A program made the position numbers and the translations under genes. From contig NZ_FTOB01000004.1 in NCBI RefSeq assembly GCF_900156625.1, positions 558,001-622,000 of the forward strand: DNA of 64,000 bases, read 5' to 3'. This document shows positions 44,665-52,477 of this stretch, in pieces (position 1 is the first letter of the stretch; every line of letters begins with the position of its first letter). The notes below the pieces were generated by a model. It was not told the DNA's origin, made no database searches, and worked only from the letters and a program-made list of their open reading frames with translations. Source of the stretch: Zobellia uliginosa. Lineage in GTDB: Bacteria; Bacteroidota; Bacteroidia; Flavobacteriales; Flavobacteriaceae.

Positions 44665-45124
44665 TTGAAGTCAGTATTAAGTAAGTGTAAACGTTCCAAG
44701 AGCTGCGGTAATGACCATTGGGAGTGCGGAACAATTTGGGTTTTCGCAACTACATCAGCTTCGCGGTCGTGTAATTAGAGGTGCTGATCAGAGTTTTTGT
44801 ATCCTTATGACAAGTCACAAACTTTCTTCCGAAGCAAAAATCCGACTGCAGACCATGGTACAAACCAATGATGGTTTTGAGATTGCAGAAGTCGGCTTAA
44901 AACTAAGGGGGATAGGAGATATTATGGGTCCCTAAGAAAGCGGAGTACTTAAGCCAAAGATAGCAGATATTGTAAAGGACAACGATATTCTCAAGACTGC
45001 GCACTATTATGGCATGCAGCTTCTCAAACATGACTCTTCCCTTGAGAAACCAGAAAACCTGGTCATAAGACATGCTTATTCTCTACTTGTGAAGTGTAAG
45101 AATATTTGGAGTTATGTTAGTTGA
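44665..45124 (+). pseudogene. recG: Decayed C-terminal fragment of recG (ATP-dependent DNA helicase)
   Basis: The translation from about 44681 reads VSVNVPRAAVMTIGSAEQFGFSQLHQLRGRVIRGADQSFCIL, then LQTMVQTNDGFEIAEVGLKLRGIGDIMG, all clear RecG helicase motifs V-VI. A TAA at 44933-44935 replaces a codon just after GDIMGP. In the same frame the protein continues ESGVLKPKIADIVKDNDILK to KNIWSYVS-stop at 45124, the usual RecG C-terminus of flavobacteria. At the left, ATT-AA-GTA-AGT shows a frameshift near 44675-44680, and the first 500 or so residues are absent. The fragment is non-functional; an intact recG must be elsewhere. Confidence 0.9.
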
Positions 45125-45227
45125 TTTTTTCGCAGTTCCTTTTCTTATTCCAAGAATGATTCGAGGTGTTATTGACAACGGAATAAATCACAATCAAATA
45201 ATTCAATTTCAAAATTTTAAAGAATTA
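45125..45227. other. Short gap between the recG remnant and the large lipoprotein gene
   Basis: About 100 AT-rich bases. I see no gene or strong hairpin, and no clear terminator for the lipoprotein gene that ends at 45228. Confidence 0.4.
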
Positions 45228-48200
45228 TCAGGGTATACCACCGTTAACTGGTACTGTAAAACCTTTAGTGGATCCTTGATTATTACCAATTGTAACTCTC
45301 GAATTCGAACTACCAAATATTTGTCTATGATTGGACGAAAAAGTTACCCTTCCACTTGGCGGCATTGTAAATTCATAAGTATCCACTTTGCTAAATTCTA
45401 TAGTATCATCTCGTCCGTTCCATGAAGTATCTGCTGAACCTCCACCTCCTGATACAGTCGCATTTCCTTTACCAGTACCTTCTGACCTAAGTGTGACTGT
45501 AACTCTTGACCCAGCTGGTGCCCGGTATTCACCAGTATCTTTATTATATGTTATTGTTACTGGCACTGGTCTTATCGTTATATTACTGGTAGCTGTAAAA
45601 TTACCGTCCTGCGTGGTTACGGTAATAATAGCTGAACCTACGGAAACACCCGTTACCCGTCCCGTCCCGTTTACCGTAGCAACGGCGGGGTTCGATGAAG
45701 ACCACGTTACGTTAGGGTTAGATGCCTCGGCTGGTGATACCGTAGCTGCTAGATTGGTGCCGCTCCCTACGGTTACCGTGGTAGTAGTCGGTGTAACACT
45801 CACCCCTGTAACGTCTATCGTGGCCGCCTCCACCGTTATGACACTGATTGCTTCAAAATTACCGTCCTGCGTGGTTACCGTAATAATAGCTGAACCTGCG
45901 GAAACACCCGTTACCCGTCCCGTCCCGCTTACCGTGGCAACTGCGGGATTCGATGAAGACCAGCTTACGCTAGGATTGGATGCGTTGGCAGGCAATACCG
46001 TAGCCGTTAGGTCCGTACCCTCCCCCGCAGTTATCGTGGCCGTGGTAGGTGCGACACTTACGCCAGTAACACCTACTGTGGCAGCTTCTACCGTTATAGT
46101 AGCGGTTGCCGTTAAATTGGTACCATCTTGCGTGGTTACCGTAATAATGGCTGAACCTGCGGAAACACCTGTTACCCGTCCCGTCCCGCTTACCGTGGCA
46201 ACTGCGGGATTCGATGAAGACCAGCTTACGCTAGGATTGGATGCGTTGGCAGGCAATACCGTAGCCGTTAGGTCCGTACCCTCCCCCGCAGTTATCGTGG
46301 CCGTGGTAGGTGCGACACTTACGCCAGTAACACCTACTGTGGCAGCTTCTACCGTTATAGTAGCGGTTGCCGTTAAATTCGTACCATCTTGCGAGGTGAC
46401 CGTAATAATAGCTGAACCTGCGGAAACACCCGTTACCCGTCCCGTCCCGCTTACCGTAGCAACGGCGGGATTCGATGAAGACCAGCTTACGCTAGGATTG
46501 GATGCGTTGGCGGGCAATACCGTAGCCGTTAGGTCGGCACTCTCCCCCGCAGTTACCGTGGCCGTGGTAGGTGCGACACTTACGCCAGTAACACCTACTG
46601 TGGCAGCTTCTACCGTTATAGTAGCGGTTGCCGTTAAATTGGTGCCATCTTGCGAGGTTACCGTAATAGTTGCTGAACCTGCGGAAACACCCGTTACCCG
46701 TCCCGTCCCGTTTACCGTAGCAACGGCGGGATTCGATGAAGACCAGCTTACGCTAGGATTGGATGCGTTGGCAGGCAATACCGTAGCCGTTAGGTCCGTA
46801 CCCTCCCCCGCAGTTATCGTGGCCGTGGTAGGTGTAACACTTACGTCAGTAAGCTTGACTTCCGTTTCAAAAATCGTTACTGTAACTACTGCAGAATCAT
46901 CGTTGCCCGTGTTTCCATCGTTAATAGTATAACCGAACGTGGCATCTCCGGTATAATCACCGGAACTGGTGAATACTATTTCCTGTCCTTCGATTGTAAA
47001 CGAACCTGCATTTATGGGCTGTACACCAAGAGCACCGGATATTACAAGGTCGGTATTCGGGTTATCCGTATCGGTATCGTTGTCCGTGACATCGATGCGC
47101 ACTGTTTCCCCAAGTTCCACTACGGCCGTATCGTCATTGGCAATGGGAGGTTGGTTCGGGGCAACGTCAACGTTCACGGTCCAGACCTGTGGGCTACCGT
47201 TCCCGGCGGTCACGGTGTAGTTCACGGGCTGGCTGAAATCCTGTTGCGAGGCCGGACCGGGTTCGATATTGGCCCCGGTGGAAATATCCAATTGGGCGGG
47301 AACTACGTTCAGGTCCGTTCCGTTCGGTACGTTCACCGTTATGGTATGGTCTACATCGTTTATGGTCACACTGTTCTGAACGGGGAGCGCAAAGCCCGTT
47401 ATCGCGTTCAGGTCGCTCCCCGTGGGCTGGGATACGGTCACGTTCACCGTCCATACCTGTGGCGTTCCCGTCTCGGGACTCACCGTATAGGTAACTGCAC
47501 CTGAGAAGTCCCGGACCTGGTCGATGGCCGGTGCCACGGTCGCCCCGGGGGAGATTTCCAGTACCTGAGGGGCTACGTTAAGATTTGTTCCGTCGGGTAC
47601 ATTGACGCTTATTGTATGGTTCTCTGTATCGATGTCGGAACTGTTCTGTCCGGGAAGTCCAAAGGCTGTGATATCGGTATCCCCCGCAACGGGCATTACC
47701 AGTACCTTGGCCGTTACCGTCCAGACCTGTTCGGTACCGTTGCCCGATGTGACGGTATATTCCACAGGGGAAGTGAAATCGCGTGCCTGCAAGAGGGCCG
47801 GTGCCACGTTGGCACCTTCCGAGACTATCAACAGTACGGGGGCTACGTTCAGCGGCGTGCCCTCGGGAACGGTCACCGAAACGGTATGGGCCTGCGTATC
47901 TATCGTTGCCGTCTCGATCTGGCCGTTCAGGGCGAAGGCCTCTATGTCGTTCGCCGATTGTAGCGATACCCCCGTGATCTCGACAAGGATGCTTCCGCTG
48001 ACCTCTGGGTCGGAGACCGAGGTGGCCGTTATGGTGACCGTTCCCGCGGAAAGACCGGTCAGGATACCGTTCCCGTCCACGGTCGCTATGGTATTGTCGC
48101 CTGAGGACCAGTTCACGGCCGGATCCGTCGCATTATCGGGAAGGACCGTTGCCATCAGTTGGCGCTGCGCTCCCGTGGCACCGGGGTCCGCCTGTGAAAC

Positions 48201-49226
48201 GGAAATGCCCGTTACCGGGACCCTGTCCGGGGGGATCACCTCTACGGTGACCGTATCGCTGGCATCGGGATTGGAAACGGAGGTTACCGTAACCTCCGCC
48301 ATGCCTAGCCCTACGGCGATACAGACATTGTTTTCGTCTATAAAAACGACATCGGGGTCACTGGAGACCACCGTTACTTCCTGATCGCTAGCATTGGGCG
48401 GGTCGAAGGTGAATGCAGGGGGGATCTCGTCCCCGAGCTTCATCTTGATCGTATCCTGGCTCGAAAGGGTTAGCGATATCACCTCTATAAAATCCACCAC
48501 GTTGAAGTCCACACTAGCCTCGATTTCCTGTCCGTTACTGTCGCGCAGGGTGAAGACCAGTTGTTGGGGACCTATCTCCGAAGGCGTGAAGACCAGCGGA
48601 TAGGTACCGGGAACGATAGGGCCGTATTCCCCCTTTGGGGCGTAACCGTTCTCCTCCGAAGGTCCGAGGCTTCCCGCGCCCGAACCGAACCCGTATACGG
48701 CCTGGTAGCCGACCTCTAGGTCGGTGTCCAGCCTTTCGAACACGAGTGAAACGTCCACCGGTTTTTCCAGTTCGAGCTCGGAGAGCTCGCTAGAGGCCTC
48801 CCAGACCACCGGTACATCGGAGAGCTCGTAGGTGACCTCTATATCCTGTGAAATCCCGAAGTTGTTCGCCCCGGTTATTTTTACCCTATGTCCGCCGGTC
48901 TTGGAGCCCATGTAGACCAAGGGCGCGGAAAGGCCCTCGGATACGGGCCACCCCTTCCCGGATTCCAAACGGTTGCCCTCCATGTCCTCGAAATGGCCCT
49001 CGCCGTCGAGTACCTCATAGGTGATGGTGTATTCGTAGTTCTCCAGTACCTCCTCGGGAACGATGGTAAAGGTGCTGGGAAGCCCTTGGTTCACATAGCC
49101 CTCGGCGGTGTGCTGCTCACTGAGCTCGAACTCTACCTCGGTGATAAGCCCTACCTCCTTGGTACAGGCAAGGGCGAACAAAAAAAGACAAAAACAGGAT
49201 ATCAGGATCTTTGTGTAGTTCTTCAT
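45228..49226 (-). CDS. Large repeat-rich surface lipoprotein with BIG_2 and DUF5018-like modules
   Basis: 1332 residues. A signal ends at a cysteine at 21 (FALAC), so it is probably a lipoprotein. Modules in order: an N-terminal beta region (22-135); a segment near 140-245 resembling DUF3872/TraQ (weak); two BIG_2-type immunoglobulin-like domains (about 249-420); three DUF5018-like repeats of about 92 residues with the VWTVNV ending (about 422-688); a cadherin-like IANDD module (689-790); five BIG_2 repeats, three nearly identical, with VTGVSV...SNPAVATVSGTGRVTGVSAGSA (792-1218); and a C-terminal domain of about 115 residues. It is most likely a surface adhesin or filament-like protein. DNA for the first two thirds is clearly GC-richer than neighbouring genes, while the last 370 bases are AT-richer. 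No partner gene is visible. Confidence 0.82.
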   Translation of the reverse strand: MKNYTKILISCFCLFLFALACTKEVGLITEVEFELSEQHTAEGYVNQGLPSTFTIVPEEVLENYEYTITYEVLDGEGHFEDMEGNRLESGKGWPVSEGLSAPLVYMGSKTGGHRVKITGANNFGISQDIEVTYELSDVPVVWEASSELSELELEKPVDVSLVFERLDTDLEVGYQAVYGFGSGAGSLGPSEENGYAPKGEYGPIVPGTYPLVFTPSEIGPQQLVFTLRDSNGQEIEASVDFNVVDFIEVISLTLSSQDTIKMKLGDEIPPAFTFDPPNASDQEVTVVSSDPDVVFIDENNVCIAVGLGMAEVTVTSVSNPDASDTVTVEVIPPDRVPVTGISVSQADPGATGAQRQLMATVLPDNATDPAVNWSSGDNTIATVDGNGILTGLSAGTVTITATSVSDPEVSGSILVEITGVSLQSANDIEAFALNGQIETATIDTQAHTVSVTVPEGTPLNVAPVLLIVSEGANVAPALLQARDFTSPVEYTVTSGNGTEQVWTVTAKVLVMPVAGDTDITAFGLPGQNSSDIDTENHTISVNVPDGTNLNVAPQVLEISPGATVAPAIDQVRDFSGAVTYTVSPETGTPQVWTVNVTVSQPTGSDLNAITGFALPVQNSVTINDVDHTITVNVPNGTDLNVVPAQLDISTGANIEPGPASQQDFSQPVNYTVTAGNGSPQVWTVNVDVAPNQPPIANDDTAVVELGETVRIDVTDNDTDTDNPNTDLVISGALGVQPINAGSFTIEGQEIVFTSSGDYTGDATFGYTINDGNTGNDDSAVVTVTIFETEVKLTDVSVTPTTATITAGEGTDLTATVLPANASNPSVSWSSSNPAVATVNGTGRVTGVSAGSATITVTSQDGTNLTATATITVEAATVGVTGVSVAPTTATVTAGESADLTATVLPANASNPSVSWSSSNPAVATVSGTGRVTGVSAGSAIITVTSQDGTNLTATATITVEAATVGVTGVSVAPTTATITAGEGTDLTATVLPANASNPSVSWSSSNPAVATVSGTGRVTGVSAGSAIITVTTQDGTNLTATATITVEAATVGVTGVSVAPTTATITAGEGTDLTATVLPANASNPSVSWSSSNPAVATVSGTGRVTGVSAGSAIITVTTQDGNFEAISVITVEAATIDVTGVSVTPTTTTVTVGSGTNLAATVSPAEASNPNVTWSSSNPAVATVNGTGRVTGVSVGSAIITVTTQDGNFTATSNITIRPVPVTITYNKDTGEYRAPAGSRVTVTLRSEGTGKGNATVSGGGGSADTSWNGRDDTIEFSKVDTYEFTMPPSGRVTFSSNHRQIFGSSNSRVTIGNNQGSTKGFTVPVNGGIP
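45570..46870 (-). repeat. Tandem 261-bp repeats inside the lipoprotein gene
   Basis: Five BIG_2 units of 87 codons repeat with a period of 261 bases (for example, the same CGCCAGTAAC motif at 46061, 46322 and 46583). The central units are nearly identical at the DNA level, while the end units diverge. This allows unit number to change by recombination or slippage without breaking the frame. Confidence 0.88.
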
Positions 49227-49531
49227 TTAGTGGTAGGGGAACTTTTAGCTCATTTTAAAAAAATACTTCAATAACTTTCCGTGTTTTTAAAAGAAAGTCC
49301 TACAAGATATGCAATCCGTTCCAACCGTGCATAAACAAGGAGCTTTTTTGATTGAAACTCTGGGCCAAATGCAGGATTATTGGATAAGATGGAATTATTG
49401 GATATTGAATTTGTGATTACTTTACCTATCGCTATTGTCCATAATATGCAGTAATTTTATTTGAATAGGTAGAGGCTTATGGAAGGAATGGAGTACTTCC
49501 GATTTATCCCTTAAAATTAGAAGTATTTGTT
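49227..49531. other. Intergenic region upstream of the large lipoprotein gene
   Basis: 305 bases. It has no convincing gene; a 35-codon plus-strand frame at 49309-49416 (MQSVPTVHKQGAF start) is an unrecognised possible scrap. On the minus strand the right end retains ATGAAACAAA, the first codons of the lost ABC-gene neighbour, then departs from it. No clear promoter for the lipoprotein gene was found. Confidence 0.4.
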
Positions 49532-50050
49532 TCATATAAAGACTCTAAAAATATGTACGGGGTTGGTATTATAGGTCGTGGTCTTCTCTAGGTGCATACC
49601 GTTGTTCAACGCTACTTTTTGAGATGGTAGATTGTCTACGTGGATTATGGATATTAACGAAGGGGCCAATTGATGCTTTGTGGCATAGGCCTTGCATTGC
49701 CGGGCTGCTTCCGTAGCATAGCCTTGTTGCCAGTATTTGGGGAGAATGGAGTACCCTATTTCCAATTCGTCAATATCGTCTACGGTCTGTTTTAGCAGTC
49801 CGCACAGACCGATAAAGTCTCCGGTCGATTTTGAGATAAGGGCATTCATGCCGCCCAGTTGCTTTTCGTAGCGTTCAAAAATTCGGTCGAACTGTTGTTG
49901 ACAGGCCACTTTTGGGTCAGATGGCAATCCGTCCCAAAACTCTGAAGAACGTTTGTCTTGGTGAAAGGGTAACCAGGTTTCAAAATCGGAGGGGCGTACT
50001 TTTCGGAATAGCAATCGCTCGGTAGTTTCCTTTTCCAAAAGTAAATCCAT
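49532..50050 (-). CDS. GNAT family N-acetyltransferase
   Basis: 172 residues from the ATG at 50050 (MDLLLEKETTERLLFRKV); the frame reaches a TTG at 50056, less likely. It fits the RimJ/RimL type: ERLLFRKVRPSDFETWLPFHQD, DELEIGYSILPKYWQQGYATEAARQC near 92-117 with the acetyl-CoA loop QQGYATEA, then SIIHVDNLPSQKVALNNGMHLEKTTTY. It transfers acetyl from acetyl-CoA to an amine, substrate unknown. It begins 6 bases after the DUF192 gene stop. Its 3' end is one of the two copies of the 32-bp repeat. Confidence 0.9.
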   Translation of the reverse strand: MDLLLEKETTERLLFRKVRPSDFETWLPFHQDKRSSEFWDGLPSDPKVACQQQFDRIFERYEKQLGGMNALISKSTGDFIGLCGLLKQTVDDIDELEIGYSILPKYWQQGYATEAARQCKAYATKHQLAPSLISIIHVDNLPSQKVALNNGMHLEKTTTYNTNPVHIFRVFI

Positions 50051-50056
50051 TTGCAA

Positions 50057-50545
50057 TCATAATTTTGTGAAGGCAATACTGTCGCCTGGTTGTATGCCGA
50101 AGTTTTGAACAAGACCGGCATTCAATTCAAGTACGTATTGTACCGCTCCTTGCGAAGGTAGGCTCGACTCGTTCAAAGGTTGGGTGTTTTCGTGATAATT
50201 GGCAATGGTCATATCTTCCTTGATGAAAATGATGTCTAAAGGAAACTCGGTATTCTTCATATAGAACGAATGCCCGGCCACTTCCGGAAAGATAAACAAC
50301 ATGCCACGGTCGGGCTTCATGCTTTTGCGGTACATTAAACCGGTTTGGGTTTCGTATTCGCTCTCCGCAATTTCTATATCGAAGGAAGCGATCAAACTAT
50401 CCGTTTTTTGTTTGAAAATAGATAGCTCGCCTTCTTTTTTAAAGACTACAGGCTCTGCTTTGACGACTTTTTTAGTTTCTTCTTTACAGGAATGAAAAAC
50501 AAATACCGTTAAGATAAGGTACAAACTGATTTTAATGTGCTTCAT
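50057..50545 (-). CDS. DUF192 family lipoprotein
   Basis: 162 residues. The signal ends in FVFHSC (cysteine at 20). The DUF192 core is complete: IEIAESEYETQTGLMYRKSMKPDRGMLFIFPEVAGHSFYMKNTEFPLDIIFI, then VQYVLELNAGLVQNFGIQPGDSIAF. It is a small beta fold, widespread, of unknown role, here exported and lipid-linked. It is followed closely by the GNAT gene, so the two likely form one transcript. Confidence 0.88.
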   Translation of the reverse strand: MKHIKISLYLILTVFVFHSCKEETKKVVKAEPVVFKKEGELSIFKQKTDSLIASFDIEIAESEYETQTGLMYRKSMKPDRGMLFIFPEVAGHSFYMKNTEFPLDIIFIKEDMTIANYHENTQPLNESSLPSQGAVQYVLELNAGLVQNFGIQPGDSIAFTKL

Positions 50546-50637
50546 TTTGGTAGCGCTTAAATTCGATAGTTGGGGAAGGAGGCTATTTTAGTAAAACCTC
50601 GATCCGATGTTTCGGGGGTATGGATAATTAATATGGG

Positions 50638-51600
50638 TTACGATTTGCTGTTTGTCGGTCGGAACATAAAGTAGAGTCCGATAAAAATAAACGGAATACT
50701 CAACCATTGTCCCGTCGATAGTAGTCCGAGGCTCTCTTCGAAACCACCCTGACTTTTCTTTACATATTCTACGAAGAAACGAATCGTCCAAAGCAAAACT
50801 AAAAATAGGCCAAAAAGATATCCAGTGCGATTTCTTTTATCGGTCTTCCAGTAGAGGTAGTAGAGAAGGATAAAAACAAAGATATAGGCAACCCCTTCAT
50901 ACAATTGTGCCGGATGGCGGTACGGGATCTGCGCCAATTGTTCGGCAAATTTCGGGTTGTTCTCCAGTGCGGCATAAGCGGCATTTACCGTTTTTTCCTG
51001 CGTAATGGCCAAGGCTTTGGAGGGGTGCATATCATCGGAATCGCGAATGAACTTTGTAGCAAAAACAAAAGATTCATCGGTGATTTTACCATTGATCTCT
51101 GAATTGAAAAAGTTGCCCAATCGTACACAAAAGGCGCCAATGGCAAACGGTATGACCATACGGTCCAGTAGCCAAAGGGTTTTCATATCGGGGAATTTCT
51201 TTTGGTAAAGATAGGTTCCGATCAGCACACCTATGATGGCACCATGGCTGGCAAGGCCGGTAAAACCAGTAAATTCATAACCATTGATGAAGCCGAAAAG
51301 CTGACCTGAGGCATTCTCGCGAATAGGAAGAAGTATTTCGAGCAAGTGGTTTTGGTAATACGGCCAATCGTAAAAAAATACGTGGCCAAGCCGCGCTCCC
51401 AACATAGTGGCAAGAACCGTGTAGATAAAGAGCGAATCTAGCTGCTCTACCGTTTTGTTCTCGTTGGTAAAAATACGCTTCATGATATACCAGCCTAAAC
51501 CGAAGGCGGTAATCCAAAGTAAATTGTAATATTTTATCTGTAACGGACCGAGGGTGAAAAGTGTTTCGTTCGGATTCCAAATGATTCCTAAAAAGTACAT
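50638..51600 (-). CDS. lgt: Prolipoprotein diacylglyceryl transferase (Lgt)
   Basis: 320 residues from the ATG at 51600 (MYFLGIIWNPNETLFTLG); the longer frame to a GTG at 51621 is less likely. Several membrane helices are present. Lgt landmarks are GARLGHVFFYDWPYYQNH, SHGAIIGV, CVRLGNFFNSEINGK and HPAQLYEG. It adds diacylglyceryl to the cysteine of lipoproteins at the inner membrane. It supports the many lipoproteins in this window. The order lgt then DUF192 on the same strand suggests co-transcription. Confidence 0.95.
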   Translation of the reverse strand: MYFLGIIWNPNETLFTLGPLQIKYYNLLWITAFGLGWYIMKRIFTNENKTVEQLDSLFIYTVLATMLGARLGHVFFYDWPYYQNHLLEILLPIRENASGQLFGFINGYEFTGFTGLASHGAIIGVLIGTYLYQKKFPDMKTLWLLDRMVIPFAIGAFCVRLGNFFNSEINGKITDESFVFATKFIRDSDDMHPSKALAITQEKTVNAAYAALENNPKFAEQLAQIPYRHPAQLYEGVAYIFVFILLYYLYWKTDKRNRTGYLFGLFLVLLWTIRFFVEYVKKSQGGFEESLGLLSTGQWLSIPFIFIGLYFMFRPTNSKS

Positions 51601-51736
51601 GAGAAGTAGTTTTAAGAGCACTAAGATAATAAAATAGATAGCCGATATGCCTTGCTGTCCTTAAAATTGATATCAAAGGAGGGAAAGCGGTCAGGGATTC
51701 TTGCCCGTCAATTGCCCCTAGTTTATTTTTAAATTA

Positions 51737-51970
51737 TTAAGGCACTGGGTCATAGCCTTTTCCTCCCCAAGGGTTGCAGCTCAAAATTCGTTTAATGGCC
51801 AACCATCCTCCTTTAAAAAGTCCGTGTTTTTTTAAGGCCTCGAGGGTATACTGTGAGCATGTTGGGGAGTAACGGCAACTTGCCGGGGTGTATGGGGAGA
51901 TGGCGACTTGATAGAACCTGACCAAAAAGACGAAAGGGGTTATCATTATTTTTTTTAGGGATAATGCCAA
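51737..51970 (-). CDS. yidD: Membrane protein insertion efficiency factor YidD
   Basis: 77 residues. It has the full YidD pattern: [38 protein letters not shown] and [23 protein letters not shown]. YidD is a small amphipathic inner-membrane protein that helps insertion with YidC. It lies just upstream of lgt on the same strand. Confidence 0.95.
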   Translation of the reverse strand: MALSLKKIMITPFVFLVRFYQVAISPYTPASCRYSPTCSQYTLEALKKHGLFKGGWLAIKRILSCNPWGGKGYDPVP

Positions 51971-52045
51971 GACGATGGGTTTTAAGGATATAAAAATACA
52001 ACAATTTAACCAATACCCTTATCCGGAAGCCCGGAACTGGTCCAT

Positions 52046-52078
52046 AAAAAAAAATCCGCATTTTTAAATGCGGATTTT
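52046..52078 (-). terminator. Terminator of the aldehyde dehydrogenase-DUF779 operon
   Basis: A perfect stem AAAATCCGCATTT (52051-52063) and AAATGCGGATTTT (52066-52078), with inner pairs probably open as a loop, followed on the minus strand by a T-run (A-run at 52046-52054). Confidence 0.85.
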
Positions 52079-52104
52079 AGTGACACTGAACCGTGTTATG
52101 GGGT

Positions 52105-52476
52105 TTAAGCGTGGTGCACGGGTTGAAGGTCAAGGGCTTCCTGTTCCGAGAACAATCGTGACTTTACCACAAAACGCACACCTAAGGGGATTTCCAAAGA
52201 GAAACTGGCTCCCCTTCCTTCGGTGATGTCAATGGTCAATTGCGTGTGTTTCCAATACTCGAACTGGTCTTTGGCCATGTAAAAGTCGCAATCGGCGATA
52301 TTGCCAAGCCAAATATCGGTTTCGTTGAGTATGAGTTCACCTTCGCTAAAACACATGGGGGAAGACCCGTCACAACATCCACCGCTTTGGTGGAACATGA
52401 GCTTACCGTGGGTTTGCTTCAATTTTTCAATGACCTCTTTGGCTTCATCCGAAACTAAAACGCGTTGTGTTTTCAT
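52105..52476 (-). CDS. DUF779 family protein
   Basis: 123 residues, cytosolic. It shows the conserved LMFHQSGGCCDGSSPMC with its cysteines near 34-42 and ADCDFYMAKDQFEYWKHTQLTIDITEGRGASFSLE. DUF779 genes regularly follow an acetaldehyde-type aldehyde dehydrogenase gene, as here with only 1 base between them. The role is not settled; a metal-binding or helper function is possible from the cysteine cluster. Confidence 0.88.
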   Translation of the reverse strand: MKTQRVLVSDEAKEVIEKLKQTHGKLMFHQSGGCCDGSSPMCFSEGELILNETDIWLGNIADCDFYMAKDQFEYWKHTQLTIDITEGRGASFSLEIPLGVRFVVKSRLFSEQEALDLQPVHHA

Positions 52477-52477
52477 C

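Larger units (their letters stand above)
44469..49557. repeat. 32-bp perfect direct repeat pair flanking an inserted block (44469-44500 and 49526-49557)
   Basis: The two copies are identical over 32 bases from TTTGTTTCATATAAAG to AAAATATGTA. On the minus strand each encodes the end of an acetyltransferase (HIFRVFI, stop) overlapped by ATGAAACAAA, the first codons of the ABC gene. The left copy is followed inward by a decayed continuation of the acetyltransferase gene, while the right copy belongs to the intact gene. The 5.0-kb block between them holds the recG fragment and the large lipoprotein. Confidence 0.85.

Noticed and set aside
45388-46932. A 514-codon open frame on the plus strand, opposite the large lipoprotein gene
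   Set aside because: It is the mirror of the repetitive lipoprotein-coding frame; Val/Thr/Pro-rich repeats with no signal or family match, and the minus-strand gene has a lipoprotein signal and known modules.
47602-48384. A second long plus-strand frame (260 codons) within the same lipoprotein gene
   Set aside because: Also antisense to a GC-rich, stop-poor coding region; composition is non-protein-like.
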